Assembly (NCBI RefSeq): GCF_023715725.1
Contig: NZ_JAMBOT010000010.1
Coordinates: 54,558-118,557, forward strand
DNA length: 64,000 bases
Source of the DNA: Paenibacillus pasadenensis
GTDB lineage: Bacteria; Bacillota; Bacilli; Paenibacillales; Paenibacillaceae
Direction of reading: 5' to 3'
Under the pieces are notes generated by a model, which was given only the letters and a program-made list of their open reading frames with translations, was not told the origin of the DNA and made no database searches. The position numbers and the translations under genes were made by a program. Shown piece after piece: positions 24,671 through 33,490 of the stretch; the first letter of the stretch is position 1; each line of letters starts with the position of its first letter.

Positions 24671-26728
24671 TTACTTGCCGAGGGCGGCGAGCAGCGACTC
24701 GCTGGTCACGATCAGCTTGCCGTTTTCGGTTTTAAACTTAAGCGGAACCGGCTTGTTGTTTTTCTTAGCGATGCCTTGGCTGTGGTACAGCACAATGGTG
24801 CTGCCGCCAGCTTTGACAAAGGTGACGTTTTTCTTGGCATCGAAGGAGGAGCTTCCGCCGACAAGGCTCAGGAAGTCGCTCAGCTCAAGCCAGTTGCCTG
24901 CAGCCGGCTTGGAGCCGTCAAGCCGCAGTCCAAGCGCGTTCGCCATCGCGTAAAACACCTCGGTGTTGTCCATCGTGCCGGTGAAGTTGTCCGAGCCAGG
25001 GCCGTGAGCCATCAGCGGCACGTCGTCAGCGGAATGGACCTCGGTGGACTCGTCATGCGGAAGCGTACCGGTATGATGGAATTTCTCTTTGTCCGGCGCA
25101 TCCGGATCGTCAAGCGTTTGCGGATTGGCGACGTATTTATCGCCGTCCTTGATGGCTGGAGCGACCGGGATGGAGTTGAAAATATAATCCTCGTAGTAAT
25201 CCGGCGTCGCGCCAAACGTTACGGCCAGCTTGCGGTCGGTATCCGGGGAATCCGGAAAGCCGTCTTTATTGGCGTCCGTGTAGTTCGGAAACCCGGAAGC
25301 CTCGTAGGTTCCCAGCGCGTCGCGGCCGCTTGCCGTTTCCGTCTTCTGGTACGTGCCGGCGATGCTCGCCGTGTGGGAATGGTCGGCGGTTGCGATGACG
25401 AGCGTATCGCCGTTTTTGTCCGCGAAGGCGCGCGCCAGGCCGATCGCTTTATCCATCTCGATCGTGTCGTAGGCGGAGCGCTCCCAGTCCATCGTATGAA
25501 GCTGTTTGTCGATGCTGGCGCCCTCCACCATCAGGAAAAAGCCGTTTTCGTTCTGGCTCAGCACTTCAATTGCTTTGCTCGTCATATCCCACAGCGTCGG
25601 CTGGTCGGTAAAAGACTTCAGAGCTGCCGTGTTATTCGTCGAGCGGTCGTAGTACACGTTCATGTCGCTACTGTGGAACAGCCCCAGCAGCTTTTTCGGG
25701 TTGCCGGACGCTTTCAGGCCAGCTGCATTTTCCACATACGAGTATCCGGCATTTTTGAAGCCGTCGATAACGTTCGTTTCATCCGCGCGCTTGCTGCCGG
25801 TTGCGGATTTTGGCAGGAAGTAGGCGGAGCCGCCGCCCATTACGACCTCCGGCTGCAGCTTCAGCAGCATTTCGGCGATTTGCGGTTTGTCCGCACGGCG
25901 GCGCGTGTGGGAAACGAGCGAGGCCGGCGTGGCGTCCTCGACCTCGGAGGTCGTCACGATGCCGACGGACATGCCGCGCGAGCGCTTCAGCATTTCGGCA
26001 ATCGTTTCAACCTTGGGATCGTCGAGCGAGCTATCGGTATTATCAGGATATACGCCAAGCGCGTTGACGGCGGATTTATGACCGGTCATATAGGCGCTTG
26101 CGCTGTTGGCGGAGTCCGTCACGATGGAGTCCATGCCGGAAGTGGTCACGTAGGCGCGTTGCTGCAGCTTGTCCATTTCCAACAATCCGTTGTACTTGCC
26201 CTCTGTCAGCCCTTTGGACATCGCGCGGGCAATCGTTACGCTGGATACGCCCATTCCGTCACCGATGAACAGGATGACGTTTTTCGCCTTTTGTCCGGCT
26301 TCGGAGCTGTTGACGACCTGATAGGTTACGGAACGGCTTAAGCTGCCTGCTTTTACACGGACGGTATAGGTGCCAGGTTTGGCAAAAGAGACGTTGCGGA
26401 TCGTAAACTCGCGGCTTTTATCGGTGGAGGTTTTTTCGAACGTTTTGCCAAAGACGGTCTCGGCGTTTTTGCCGTTGATCAGGATGCTGACATCGGACGC
26501 TTGTCCGTTCCAGTTGTTTAGCTCAACGCGAAAATCGAACTTTGCGCCGGCCAAAAACTTGGCGTTGTGGATCGGCGCGATATAAATCGATGCCGTCTCT
26601 TGAACCGACGCTTCCGCAGCCGCTACCGGACCGATTCCAAGCTCCGCAAGTCCTGCGCCGCCGATGGCCGTCGTGGCCGCCAACATAGTACCAAGCCATA
26701 TTTTTCCTATCCTAGCCGGTCTCTTCAT
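24671..26728 (-). CDS. Secreted alkaline phosphatase with stalk-type domain
   Basis: A 685-residue exported phosphomonoesterase. Signal peptide about 1-40. Residues 45-145 form an Ig-like domain (FRVELNNWNGQASDVSILINGK). The catalytic domain (about 150-610) has the metal site VILFIGDGMG, the phospho-Ser motif in VTDSANSASAYMTGHKSAVNALGV, and TADHSHTASI. The C-terminal 70 residues (STIVLYHSQGIAKKNNKPVPLKFKTENGKLIVTSESLLAALGK) look like half a stalk domain. ATG 26728 follows AGGAGGG. Alkaline phosphatases are usually phosphate-starvation genes, but I did not find a clear PhoP box. Confidence 0.93.
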   Translation of the reverse strand: MKRPARIGKIWLGTMLAATTAIGGAGLAELGIGPVAAAEASVQETASIYIAPIHNAKFLAGAKFDFRVELNNWNGQASDVSILINGKNAETVFGKTFEKTSTDKSREFTIRNVSFAKPGTYTVRVKAGSLSRSVTYQVVNSSEAGQKAKNVILFIGDGMGVSSVTIARAMSKGLTEGKYNGLLEMDKLQQRAYVTTSGMDSIVTDSANSASAYMTGHKSAVNALGVYPDNTDSSLDDPKVETIAEMLKRSRGMSVGIVTTSEVEDATPASLVSHTRRRADKPQIAEMLLKLQPEVVMGGGSAYFLPKSATGSKRADETNVIDGFKNAGYSYVENAAGLKASGNPKKLLGLFHSSDMNVYYDRSTNNTAALKSFTDQPTLWDMTSKAIEVLSQNENGFFLMVEGASIDKQLHTMDWERSAYDTIEMDKAIGLARAFADKNGDTLVIATADHSHTASIAGTYQKTETASGRDALGTYEASGFPNYTDANKDGFPDSPDTDRKLAVTFGATPDYYEDYIFNSIPVAPAIKDGDKYVANPQTLDDPDAPDKEKFHHTGTLPHDESTEVHSADDVPLMAHGPGSDNFTGTMDNTEVFYAMANALGLRLDGSKPAAGNWLELSDFLSLVGGSSSFDAKKNVTFVKAGGSTIVLYHSQGIAKKNNKPVPLKFKTENGKLIVTSESLLAALGK

Positions 26729-26843
26729 TCTAAATAACCCTCCTAATATAACGAGTCGGAATACTGCACAACCGTTATTTTAAGAGGGAAATATTAGGTA
26801 AATGATAAAGCGGCGTGAAGAGTTCGTAAATCTAACGCGGCTG

Positions 26844-27488
26844 TTACCTTTCGCTTATCGTGCCGTCTTCAAGAACCGAACCCGGCGGGCGAAGTCCATT
26901 CTTCAACTGCCGAATGGAATAACCGAAGTCCATTTGCAGATGTAAGTGATCGGGATATTCCTTTCCGCCGCTCCCCATGGTGAACCCGAGCTTATTAGCC
27001 AGTTCAATGACCTCTTTCCAATCCGATTTTCCGTTCCTATTGCCGTCGTAATTCATGTTCCAATCCAAGTTACCTCTCTGAATAAGGACAAAATCAACCG
27101 CAAGTCCATAGTTGTGATAAGAATCGCCGCCTCTGTCATTGGTGACGATACGGCCTGCCTTGCTTCGTCCCTGCTCATATAGCTTGTCCTGTTCCGCATA
27201 ACTGCGAAGCCCGCCGTTGTAAACGACTTGAATGCCGATGGATTGAGCTTGAGCATACAGCTGCGTGAGGGCTATGGCAACTTTGGGATGGATCTCGGAT
27301 ACGGCTGGTACTTCTTTATAAAGGCTGGGCGATATGATTTTATCGAACACGCTCGGCAATTCCATTTTCACTATGGCTATGTTTGCTGCAAGCAGCCCAA
27401 GCGTTAGAATAACCCAGCCGATTCTTCGCTGCAAAGATCGTTTCCAGGCGCTTGAGCTGGATTTGACGGGGGTTGTGAACCGCTTCAT
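26844..27488 (-). CDS. M15 D,D/L,D-carboxypeptidase-like wall enzyme (copy 1)
   Basis: A 214-residue membrane-anchored peptidoglycan peptidase of the M15/CwlK-VanY type. One N-terminal anchor helix (about 25-45) is followed by the zinc domain: SIGIQVVYNGGLRSYAEQDKLYEQGR, the first-His/Asp motif DSYHNYGLAVDFV, and the second-metal motif EYPDHLHLQMDF. AAAGGAG precedes ATG 27488. It is paralogous with the gene at 27670, with about 180 bases and one terminator between, so the pair is a tandem duplication. Confidence 0.92.
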   Translation of the reverse strand: MKRFTTPVKSSSSAWKRSLQRRIGWVILTLGLLAANIAIVKMELPSVFDKIISPSLYKEVPAVSEIHPKVAIALTQLYAQAQSIGIQVVYNGGLRSYAEQDKLYEQGRSKAGRIVTNDRGGDSYHNYGLAVDFVLIQRGNLDWNMNYDGNRNGKSDWKEVIELANKLGFTMGSGGKEYPDHLHLQMDFGYSIRQLKNGLRPPGSVLEDGTISER

Positions 27489-27602
27489 AAATTGCGTACT
27501 CCTTTAGGCGTCAAATTTCTCCGAATCAGCTCCTAGTAAATACCCGGGCGAGGTTTGGTTTTGAGCCTAGCTTCTCCAAAACATGATGATAAATGCATAG
27601 GT

Positions 27603-27644
27603 AAAAAGCCGCAGAGGCTCCCTAATCAGGAAATCCTCTGCGGC
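27603..27644 (-). terminator. Terminator between the M15 paralogues
   Basis: GCCGCAGAGG / CCTCTGCGGC perfect 10-bp stem, minus-strand T run TTTTTAC, about 25 bases past the stop of the 27670 gene. Confidence 0.85.
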
Positions 27645-27669
27645 TTCAAGGGTCGATGCGGCCCGGGCA

Positions 27670-28335
27670 CTATTCTTCCTTTGTTTCTCCGCTTATCGTC
27701 CCGTCCGCGAGCAGTGAGCCCGGAGGGCGATTTCCTTGCTGCATCTCCCGGATGGAATAACCGAAGTCCATTTGCAGATGAGGATTGTCTTTGAAATCCG
27801 GCCAATCGCCGCCCCAGCTGAAACCGAGTTTTTTCGCAATCGCTACGACCTCCATCCAGTCGGCTTTTCCGTTCCGGTTGCCGTCGTATTCCATATCCCA
27901 AATGTAATCTCCCTGGCGGTTTTCCAAGGCAAAATCAATCGCGAGCCCATAGTTGTGAAAGGACTCGCCGCCTTGGGCATGAGTGACGATGGAGCCGTCC
28001 GTGGTGCGCCCGCGCGCATACAGCTCATCCTGCTCCGCGGAGCTGCGGAACCCGTCGGTGAACACGACGGAGATACCAGCTGCTTTTGCCTGGCGGGTGA
28101 GCTCCTTGCTGGCTGAGGCCAACTCGGGATGGAGCCCCGATACGGGCGGAACGTCTTTGTAGATGCCTTGCGGCACAACTTTATCGAATAGGCGCGGGAA
28201 CTCCAGCTTGAAGAGAGCTGCGCCCGCTGCGACTAGACCAAGCATAATGATAAACCAGCCGCCTCTTCGCCGGCCTTGGTGCACCCGTTTCCGGACGTTC
28301 GGGCCTGAAGAGACGGAATGATTGGAAGGCTGCAT
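27670..28335 (-). CDS. M15 D,D/L,D-carboxypeptidase-like wall enzyme (copy 2)
   Basis: A 221-residue paralogue of copy 1, with motifs AGISVVFTDGFRSSAEQDELYARGRTTDG, ESFHNYGLAIDFALENR and DNPHLQMDFGYSIREMQQGNRPPGSLL. ATG 28335 is favoured because AAAGGAG lies upstream, although the spacing is long; the track-extending TTG at 28362 lacks a site. In the last metal motif this copy has PHLQMDF where copy 1 has DHLHLQMDF: the spacing changes and one His is missing, so metal binding may differ. Confidence 0.9.
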   Translation of the reverse strand: MQPSNHSVSSGPNVRKRVHQGRRRGGWFIIMLGLVAAGAALFKLEFPRLFDKVVPQGIYKDVPPVSGLHPELASASKELTRQAKAAGISVVFTDGFRSSAEQDELYARGRTTDGSIVTHAQGGESFHNYGLAIDFALENRQGDYIWDMEYDGNRNGKADWMEVVAIAKKLGFSWGGDWPDFKDNPHLQMDFGYSIREMQQGNRPPGSLLADGTISGETKEE

Positions 28336-28425
28336 GAAGTAGTGAGGCTCCTTTAACATCAAAATAGATCGGGACTAACCTCCAGTGTAGACGATTACGG
28401 GCGAAGTTTGGTTTTCAATTATAAC

Positions 28426-28471
28426 CAAAAGAGCCGCAGCAAGCGCTCCGGCGAGGAGGCTGTCTGCGGCT
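28426..28471 (-). terminator. Terminator of the NlpC/P60 gene
   Basis: AGCCGCAG / CTGCGGCT stem with a long loop that holds a second pairing; minus-strand T-rich run CTTTTGG. About 35 bases past the stop. Confidence 0.65.
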
Positions 28472-28507
28472 GCGGTGGCTGGCGCGGGTTAAGAGCGCCA
28501 ATAGAAA

Positions 28508-29011
28508 TTAGTCGACGTCCGGACCGCCGTCCGGCTGATCTGCGGCATCGTCGGCAAATTTCTCGAAGGTGGAATCATTCATGACCCGGCGGGCGGACAT
28601 GTAGCGCTTGGCGTAATAGGACTCGCTCAGCTTGCTGATAATGACTCCCTTGCTGGAAGAGGAATGGGCGAACTCGCCGTCTCCGACATAGATGCCGACA
28701 TGGGACACGCCTCTTCCGCTTGTGTTGAAAAACACAAGGTCTCCCGGCTTCAGATCATCCTTGGCCACTTTTTTCCCCATAGCCGATTGGGCGGAGGAGG
28801 AATGAGGCAGGGTGATTTTGAACTGCTTGAACACGTAGGACGTAAAGCCCGAGCAGTCGAAGCCTTTGGCCGTCGTGCCGGCTGCCTTGTAAGGTGTGCC
28901 GATAACGTCGTTAATTACGCCGTCCATTTTGGAATTGGCCAATGCGCTCTCCGCTCCTGCGGAGAAGAGCAGGGCTAGTCCGAGGACGAGGGTAGCTGCT
29001 TTCTTCTTCAA
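28508..29011 (-). CDS. Secreted NlpC/P60 cell-wall hydrolase
   Basis: A 167-residue endopeptidase that cuts wall peptides. Signal peptide about 1-25 (KKAATLVLGLALLFSAGAESALA). The NlpC/P60 domain fills the rest: catalytic Cys in GFDCSGFTSYVF, His in RGVSHVGIYVGDGEFAHSSS, and the conserved LKPGDLVFF. No separate binding repeats are present, so it is a minimal hydrolase. A ydaO-type c-di-AMP riboswitch lies immediately upstream, which makes expression respond to c-di-AMP as for other wall hydrolases. Confidence 0.95.
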   Translation of the reverse strand: MKKKAATLVLGLALLFSAGAESALANSKMDGVINDVIGTPYKAAGTTAKGFDCSGFTSYVFKQFKITLPHSSSAQSAMGKKVAKDDLKPGDLVFFNTSGRGVSHVGIYVGDGEFAHSSSSKGVIISKLSESYYAKRYMSARRVMNDSTFEKFADDAADQPDGGPDVD

Positions 29012-29021
29012 AACTGGAGTG

Positions 29022-29155
29022 CTCCTTCCAGAGCCTACGAGGTTAGCTGTGGGGTTCGGTTGAAGGATCCCTATGATTTATCCGGCATTGCGCCCAAAAT
29101 CAATTCACCCTGAAAATGGTTCCCCCGTTTCCATCAACGATGGAATTCGGCATTA
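29022..29155 (-). promoter_or_regulatory. ydaO-yuaA (c-di-AMP) riboswitch
   Basis: On the minus strand the leader reads GCCGAATTC, a CCATC-GATGG hairpin, AAACGGGGGAACCA, AGGGTGAATTG, ATAGGGATC, then CGAACCCCACAGCTAACC and CTCGTAGGC. These are the conserved blocks of the ydaO class in the right order, with the last block ending 20 bases before the start codon. In this class c-di-AMP normally turns expression off. Confidence 0.93.
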
Positions 29156-29271
29156 TGTACGTTTCTGAGGAGGAAATATTCTGGCTTTTCCTTAATTCTC
29201 CTCCCAAAAACGACAATTTCTCATAATTCTCATGATTCAAAACCGGTATTGGTTACGCTTTCGCTGTCGGG

Positions 29272-29489
29272 TTAAGGCGAAGGAAGGACCTGGCTTCTTT
29301 CCTCGATACGGACGTATCCGTACTTATTTAACTGCTGAGCGTAAACGATAAAAGCTTCAATTTCTTCGTCTGACGGATACGGCCTGCCTTTAAATCATAG
29401 TTGGATAGCTGGAAGCCTCTGCTTAAGAGGCTCTCCGTGAGATGAGTACCGATAAACCCGCTTCCGCCTGTCACAAATATCCGATCCAT
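29272..29489 (-). pseudogene. Remnant of an NAD-dependent epimerase/dehydratase, deletion-fused
   Basis: ATG 29489 after GAGGAGCG starts MDRIFVTGGSGFIGTHLTESLL, the Rossmann nucleotide-binding motif of extended SDR enzymes (usually about 300 residues). After residue 34 (...NYDLK) family similarity ends. A different frame then reads PSDEEIEAFIVYAQQLNKYGYVRIEERSQVLPSP to a stop at 29272, like the C-terminus of some other protein. The original frame stops at 29328. This is best read as an internal deletion that joined two genes and left fragments. It sits 43 bases after the acyl carrier protein gene. Confidence 0.75.
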
Positions 29490-29532
29490 GGCGCTCCTCG
29501 ATTCTAATGCGAGATGGATGACAACCGTTTCG

Positions 29533-29784
29533 TTACGTCATTTGCTGTTCTTTTAAGTGAAGGGCAATGTTTTCTATGGTATTGAAGTTCTCTAGAATCA
29601 GTTGATTGTCATCAAAGGAAAGGTTATGCTCATGCTCCATTTCAACAATGATTTGAATCAGTTGGAAGGAGTCTATCCCATATAAGGTCAAATCCTCCGA
29701 CAACCCGATCGGGCTGGCCGCTCCAAGCGTCTTTTGAACTTTGCGGCTAACCGCCTTTGTAATATCCTTCATACTGGTTGACAT
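29533..29784 (-). CDS. Orphan acyl carrier protein
   Basis: An 83-residue carrier protein. ATG 29784 follows GAGGAGGAG. The phosphopantetheine site is the Ser in LYGIDSFQLIQIIVEME. Helix 1, the long loop and the FDDNQLILENFNTIENIALHL end match the ACP fold. It is not in a fatty-acid operon. Its only downstream neighbour is a broken SDR gene, which suggests a former specialised (lipid or polyketide-like) cluster. A TTTTGTACAAAA palindrome lies about 90 bases upstream (29873-29884). Confidence 0.88.
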   Translation of the reverse strand: MSTSMKDITKAVSRKVQKTLGAASPIGLSEDLTLYGIDSFQLIQIIVEMEHEHNLSFDDNQLILENFNTIENIALHLKEQQMT

Positions 29785-30020
29785 TGCAGCTCCTCCTCTC
29801 AACCGTGCCGTCTTGACCTTCGATGTAAATGTTATCCAGATTTATGGGGAGGTACAAGTTTCAAATATGTAGTTTTGTACAAAACGGATCCTTTGGAACG
29901 TCTTATTTTTCTTGATTTGTATCAAAAACAGGAGCATGTGCAGGCGTTCCGAACCGGATAGGGCATAGAGATCCGATAAACGTCCTTGTCCTTGGGAGTG
30001 GTTAACCGTCCATGCGCATG

Positions 30021-30050
30021 AAAAAAGAGCCGTCCCCAGGACGGCTCTTA
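30021..30050 (-). terminator. Terminator of the 30096 gene
   Basis: AAGAGCCGTC / GACGGCTCTT 10-bp perfect stem, minus-strand run CTTTTTTC. Confidence 0.85.
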
Positions 30051-30095
30051 AGTCTTTTGGTATTCAATCCGCTCCGCGCGGAAAGTTTTGCACAT

Positions 30096-30323
30096 TTAAA
30101 TGGTGTACAGCGCGTTTTCCATCATCGTGACGAGCTTGGCGCGCATGCCCATCAGAGACATCAAAGCTCCCTCTTGCAGCTCTCCGGCCTGCGGATTCAG
30201 TCTGGCGTGCTCGGTTTGCAGAGCTTCCAGCTCTTCGCCGCTCCGGTAAGCGCCGGCACGGCCCAGCAGTTCACCGATCGCTTGGTGAAGCCGCTCATAG
30301 TAAGCATGAATGTGTTCGTTCAT
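30096..30323 (-). CDS. Small helical hypothetical protein
   Basis: A 75-residue protein (MNEHIHAYYERLHQAIGELLGRAGAYRS...), with AGAGGA upstream of ATG 30323 and its own terminator. It is predicted as two or three amphipathic helices with no cysteines or signal peptide. No family recognised. The 275 bases on its upstream side (30324-30598) are AT-rich and hold no supported gene. Confidence 0.65.
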   Translation of the reverse strand: MNEHIHAYYERLHQAIGELLGRAGAYRSGEELEALQTEHARLNPQAGELQEGALMSLMGMRAKLVTMMENALYTI

Positions 30324-30598
30324 CGTTCTTCGTTCCTCTCTGTCTAAAAAATAAACTCTCTTTCATCTTGTCCCGTTATCGGCTTGATCTATCCTTATTA
30401 AGTCATACAAATGTAATTTCATTGTCAGCGGTATATAAAGTTCTTGTACACGATTCTGACTCGGCAAGGGACGCGGCCGCCTGCATGATATATAAACGAA
30501 TGTCGCTCAATAAAAACAAGACTAAATTGTCGGAGAATTTACACGATTGTATTCTAACGATAAATGGTTGTCAACTAATATGACATAACTAGTGCTTT

Positions 30599-31423
30599 TT
30601 AGCGTTGTTTCGACCAGCAGCTGAATTGGGACGCTGCGATCCAGATATCGATCATCGTCCGGATAAAATGATATGCCTGCTGGATGATAAGCCCCGCCAG
30701 GCCGGCAAGAGCCATCGCGCCCGCACTGACTCCGGCGGAGATCAGGCCGGATGCCAGCAGCATGAGCAGGCTGAGTCCCGCTACCGGCAGCAGCCGGTTC
30801 AATGCTTGTTTGAGGCCGGCTCCAAATCCCATGTCGGAAACGGCGCCGAACTGCAGGCCAAGCGTCAGCAGATGCAGCAGGCCGATCCAGAGCAGCCAGC
30901 CGCCCAGCCAGGGCAGAACAGCGGCAGCAAGCTCAGGCAGGGTGGAGTAGTTCTGGGCATGCCCGATTACTTTTTTCGCAACCCACCAGACGGGAGCCAG
31001 AGCCAGCAGCAGCTCGGCAAAATGGAAGAGCATGACCGGTTTCCATTTGCGCCTGATGCCTTCCATCACCTTGGTGCCGCCCGTGCCTCCGCTCTCCGCT
31101 GTGTGCCGGATGGAATAGTAGAGACCGGCATTAAATAAAGGCGAAGCGAGCAGCCGGACGAGCAGAAGGCCGCCAAGCAGCCACAAATAAGGATCGGCAA
31201 GGCCGGTTTTCATAAGCCGGAATTGCGATTCGGCCCAGAACAGGGCATCCCCGCCGGGAGTGGGGCCGCCTGTTCCCGGATACCGCTGAAGCAGCTGCAG
31301 CACGACGCTGTCGACAAAGCGGTAGAGGAAAAAGCCCCAGAGCAGGCGGTATAGGAACAAAAGCGCTGCGATTGGCAAGTGTTTAACCGTCAATCCCCAG
31401 CCTTGCTTGAGATAGGTGGACAT
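30599..31423 (-). CDS. Polytopic membrane protein
   Basis: A 274-residue membrane protein with about six hydrophobic segments (ALLFLYRLLWGFFLY, YLWLLGGLLLVRLLA, LLLALAPVWWVAKKVI, WLGGWLLWIGLLHLLTLGL, LSLLMLLASGLISAGVSAGAMALAGLAGLI). No enzymatic motif or family is recognised. It follows the M1-like peptidase gene by 27 bases on the same strand, so the two form an operon; function may be related to the surface peptidase. Confidence 0.78.
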   Translation of the reverse strand: MSTYLKQGWGLTVKHLPIAALLFLYRLLWGFFLYRFVDSVVLQLLQRYPGTGGPTPGGDALFWAESQFRLMKTGLADPYLWLLGGLLLVRLLASPLFNAGLYYSIRHTAESGGTGGTKVMEGIRRKWKPVMLFHFAELLLALAPVWWVAKKVIGHAQNYSTLPELAAAVLPWLGGWLLWIGLLHLLTLGLQFGAVSDMGFGAGLKQALNRLLPVAGLSLLMLLASGLISAGVSAGAMALAGLAGLIIQQAYHFIRTMIDIWIAASQFSCWSKQR

Positions 31424-31450
31424 AAATGAGACACTCCTCTCCTCGCCGCT

Positions 31451-33490
31451 TTACCAGGCGAACGCTCCTGCAAGCCACTCTAGCGCTTTCACGATGCCGA
31501 TGCCGATTCGCACCCGCTGCTCGGGCGGGGCTTCGGCCCGCAAATAGTTGTTGATCTGCCGGTTGTCCAGCGCATTGGTCCGCAGCGGATCAACCGCCGC
31601 CCAGAGCAGCGGGGAGGAGGAGTTCAGCTTGTAGAGGACGTTGGTCTCAATGCCATCCCATGTGCGCTCAACCGTTTTGCCGTCGGCAAATTTGAACGTT
31701 ACCGGCACGGGGCCGTACACGCCGTCCATGCGCCGGATGACAACCTGGGATTCATAGTCGGATTTGCCGGACTCGCTGCGGGATTTTGCTACCCGAATCG
31801 AGTCAACCGCATAATCGGCCATCTGGCCTCCGTAGACGAACTGGCTGAAGTAATCATCCCAGCTGTCCTTTGTTACCTGCTCCACAACCCGCTTGAAGTC
31901 GGCTGTAGTCGGATGCTTGAATTTATACTGGTTAAAATAAGTCCGCAAAATCTTGTTCATTACGACAGGGCCGGTTCTGTTCTCGATTCCGTTCAGGACC
32001 AGCTTTGCGCGGCTGTACACATTGTCGGCATAGCGGCTGTGAGGACCGTACGACCAGGACAGCTGCTTGAGCGGCGCCGGGTCCGTCACATAACTCGCTT
32101 CAAGAGCAGTGCGGGGCTCTACGCCGTACTCGCTTTCCATGACCTTGTCCTCGGCGTACGAGGTAAAACCTTCGTCCAGCCAGGCTTCCTCAAATTCATT
32201 GGAGGCGACCATGCCGTACCAATACTGATGTCCGATCTCGTGCACAACGGCGCGCTCCAGGCTGTAGCCGGGATTGTCCGTATCTGCGGCAAAAGCGGTG
32301 ACAAGAGTCGGATATTCCATGCCGCCCGCGCCGCCTGCTCCAGCCGGCGGTACGACGATGGACAAGCTGCTGTACGGATAGGTTCCATACCATTGCGAGT
32401 ATTTGGCGAGAGCGGACTTGGCCGCGTGCATGTACCGCTCCGCCAGGCCTTTGTGCTTTGGATCGAGATAAAGCTTGATGCGGACGCCTGGAACGCCGGG
32501 AGAGGAGAAAGCCTCTTCGCTGACGATGAAGTCCGGCGAAGCCGACCAGGCGAAGTCATGAACATCTTCGGCATAGTAGGTGAAAAGCTGCCTTCCGCCT
32601 TTCGATGCCTCGGCAGGTTTTGTTTGTACGCCGGTTGCGGCAACCTTGTATCCTGCGGGCGCGTCGATGCGCACCGTGTAAAGGCCGAAGTCGCTGTAAA
32701 ACTCGGAATTGCCGTGGTATTGATGGACGTTCCAGCCTTCTGCGCGGGAGGAGGTAGCGGTGTTGTAGGCGGCGATTTTAGGGAACCATTGACCGGCCAT
32801 GATGAACTTTCCGGAATAACCCATACGCGCGAATACCTCAGGCAGTCCGACGCTGAAGCCGATGTTCAGCGTAATCTCTTCTCCCGGCCCGACCGGCTCC
32901 GGCAGCTTGAACTTGGCGAGCGTGAAGTCATGCGGGTTGCCGTCATCCGGTTGAACAAAATGGACGCGGGGCAGCAGGCTGGCGCCGTCTTCGGTTTTGA
33001 GCGATTCCAAGCGCATATAACCGCGGCTTGATTCGGTAGCCTTGTCCTCCCGCAGCTTTCCGCCGGACTCCTTCATAAAGGTCGTTTGCTCGGACAGAAA
33101 AGCATTGGGATACAGATGAAGATACATCTCCGATACCGTCTTTTTGCCGGGGTTTTTCCAGGTTACCGTTTCCGTACCGGTCAAGGTGTTGCCGTCGAGC
33201 TTAACCGCGATGTCGTAATCCGTCACCCGCTGCGATAACGGCTGCGGCTTTGGCTGCGTTTGCGGCATTGGCGCAGGGGTGGATTCGGACGCCGGCTTGG
33301 ACAATTTGCCGGTATTAGCGGGCAGATCGTTCTGCAGGCTGCTGAGGGCGTGTCCGATGGCGGAGCCATTATGAATGCCGGTACCGGATTGTGCGTAGGC
33401 TGTGCCGGTTCCCTTCGCAACCGGGAGCGGCAAGAGGGTGATTAAGAGCGCTGCGAGCAGCGTGTTTCGAAATGATCGGCGAAAGATCAT
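31451..33490 (-). CDS. Secreted M1-family-like zinc aminopeptidase
   Basis: A 679-residue exported metallopeptidase, ATG 33490 after GGGAGGG. Signal peptide about 1-34. An N-terminal low-complexity Pro/Gln stretch (about 55-85) leads to the M1 beta-saddle domain (YDIAVKLDGNTLTGTETVTWKNPGKKTVSEMYLHLYPNAF). The catalytic core has GGMEYPTLV in place of GAMEN and the zinc motif VVHEIGHQYWYGMVASNEFEEAWLDEGFTSYAE (HEIGH, then a Glu 18 residues on). This gapped GAMEN is typical of Gram-positive membrane M1 relatives. Substrate unknown. Confidence 0.92.
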   Translation of the reverse strand: MIFRRSFRNTLLAALLITLLPLPVAKGTGTAYAQSGTGIHNGSAIGHALSSLQNDLPANTGKLSKPASESTPAPMPQTQPKPQPLSQRVTDYDIAVKLDGNTLTGTETVTWKNPGKKTVSEMYLHLYPNAFLSEQTTFMKESGGKLREDKATESSRGYMRLESLKTEDGASLLPRVHFVQPDDGNPHDFTLAKFKLPEPVGPGEEITLNIGFSVGLPEVFARMGYSGKFIMAGQWFPKIAAYNTATSSRAEGWNVHQYHGNSEFYSDFGLYTVRIDAPAGYKVAATGVQTKPAEASKGGRQLFTYYAEDVHDFAWSASPDFIVSEEAFSSPGVPGVRIKLYLDPKHKGLAERYMHAAKSALAKYSQWYGTYPYSSLSIVVPPAGAGGAGGMEYPTLVTAFAADTDNPGYSLERAVVHEIGHQYWYGMVASNEFEEAWLDEGFTSYAEDKVMESEYGVEPRTALEASYVTDPAPLKQLSWSYGPHSRYADNVYSRAKLVLNGIENRTGPVVMNKILRTYFNQYKFKHPTTADFKRVVEQVTKDSWDDYFSQFVYGGQMADYAVDSIRVAKSRSESGKSDYESQVVIRRMDGVYGPVPVTFKFADGKTVERTWDGIETNVLYKLNSSSPLLWAAVDPLRTNALDNRQINNYLRAEAPPEQRVRIGIGIVKALEWLAGAFAW

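Noticed and set aside
24407..26341. 644-codon open frame on the plus strand across the alkaline phosphatase gene
   Set aside because: It is a mirror frame of the minus-strand phosphatase, which has all catalytic motifs and a ribosome site. The plus product has no recognisable domain and is full of Arg/Val, typical of antisense of GC-rich coding DNA.
26729..26843. PhoP box upstream of the alkaline phosphatase
   Set aside because: No pair of TTAACA-like hexamers at the right spacing could be identified by eye.
30368..30583. 71-codon plus-strand frame
   Set aside because: No ribosome site or family; the stretch is AT-rich promoter-like DNA.
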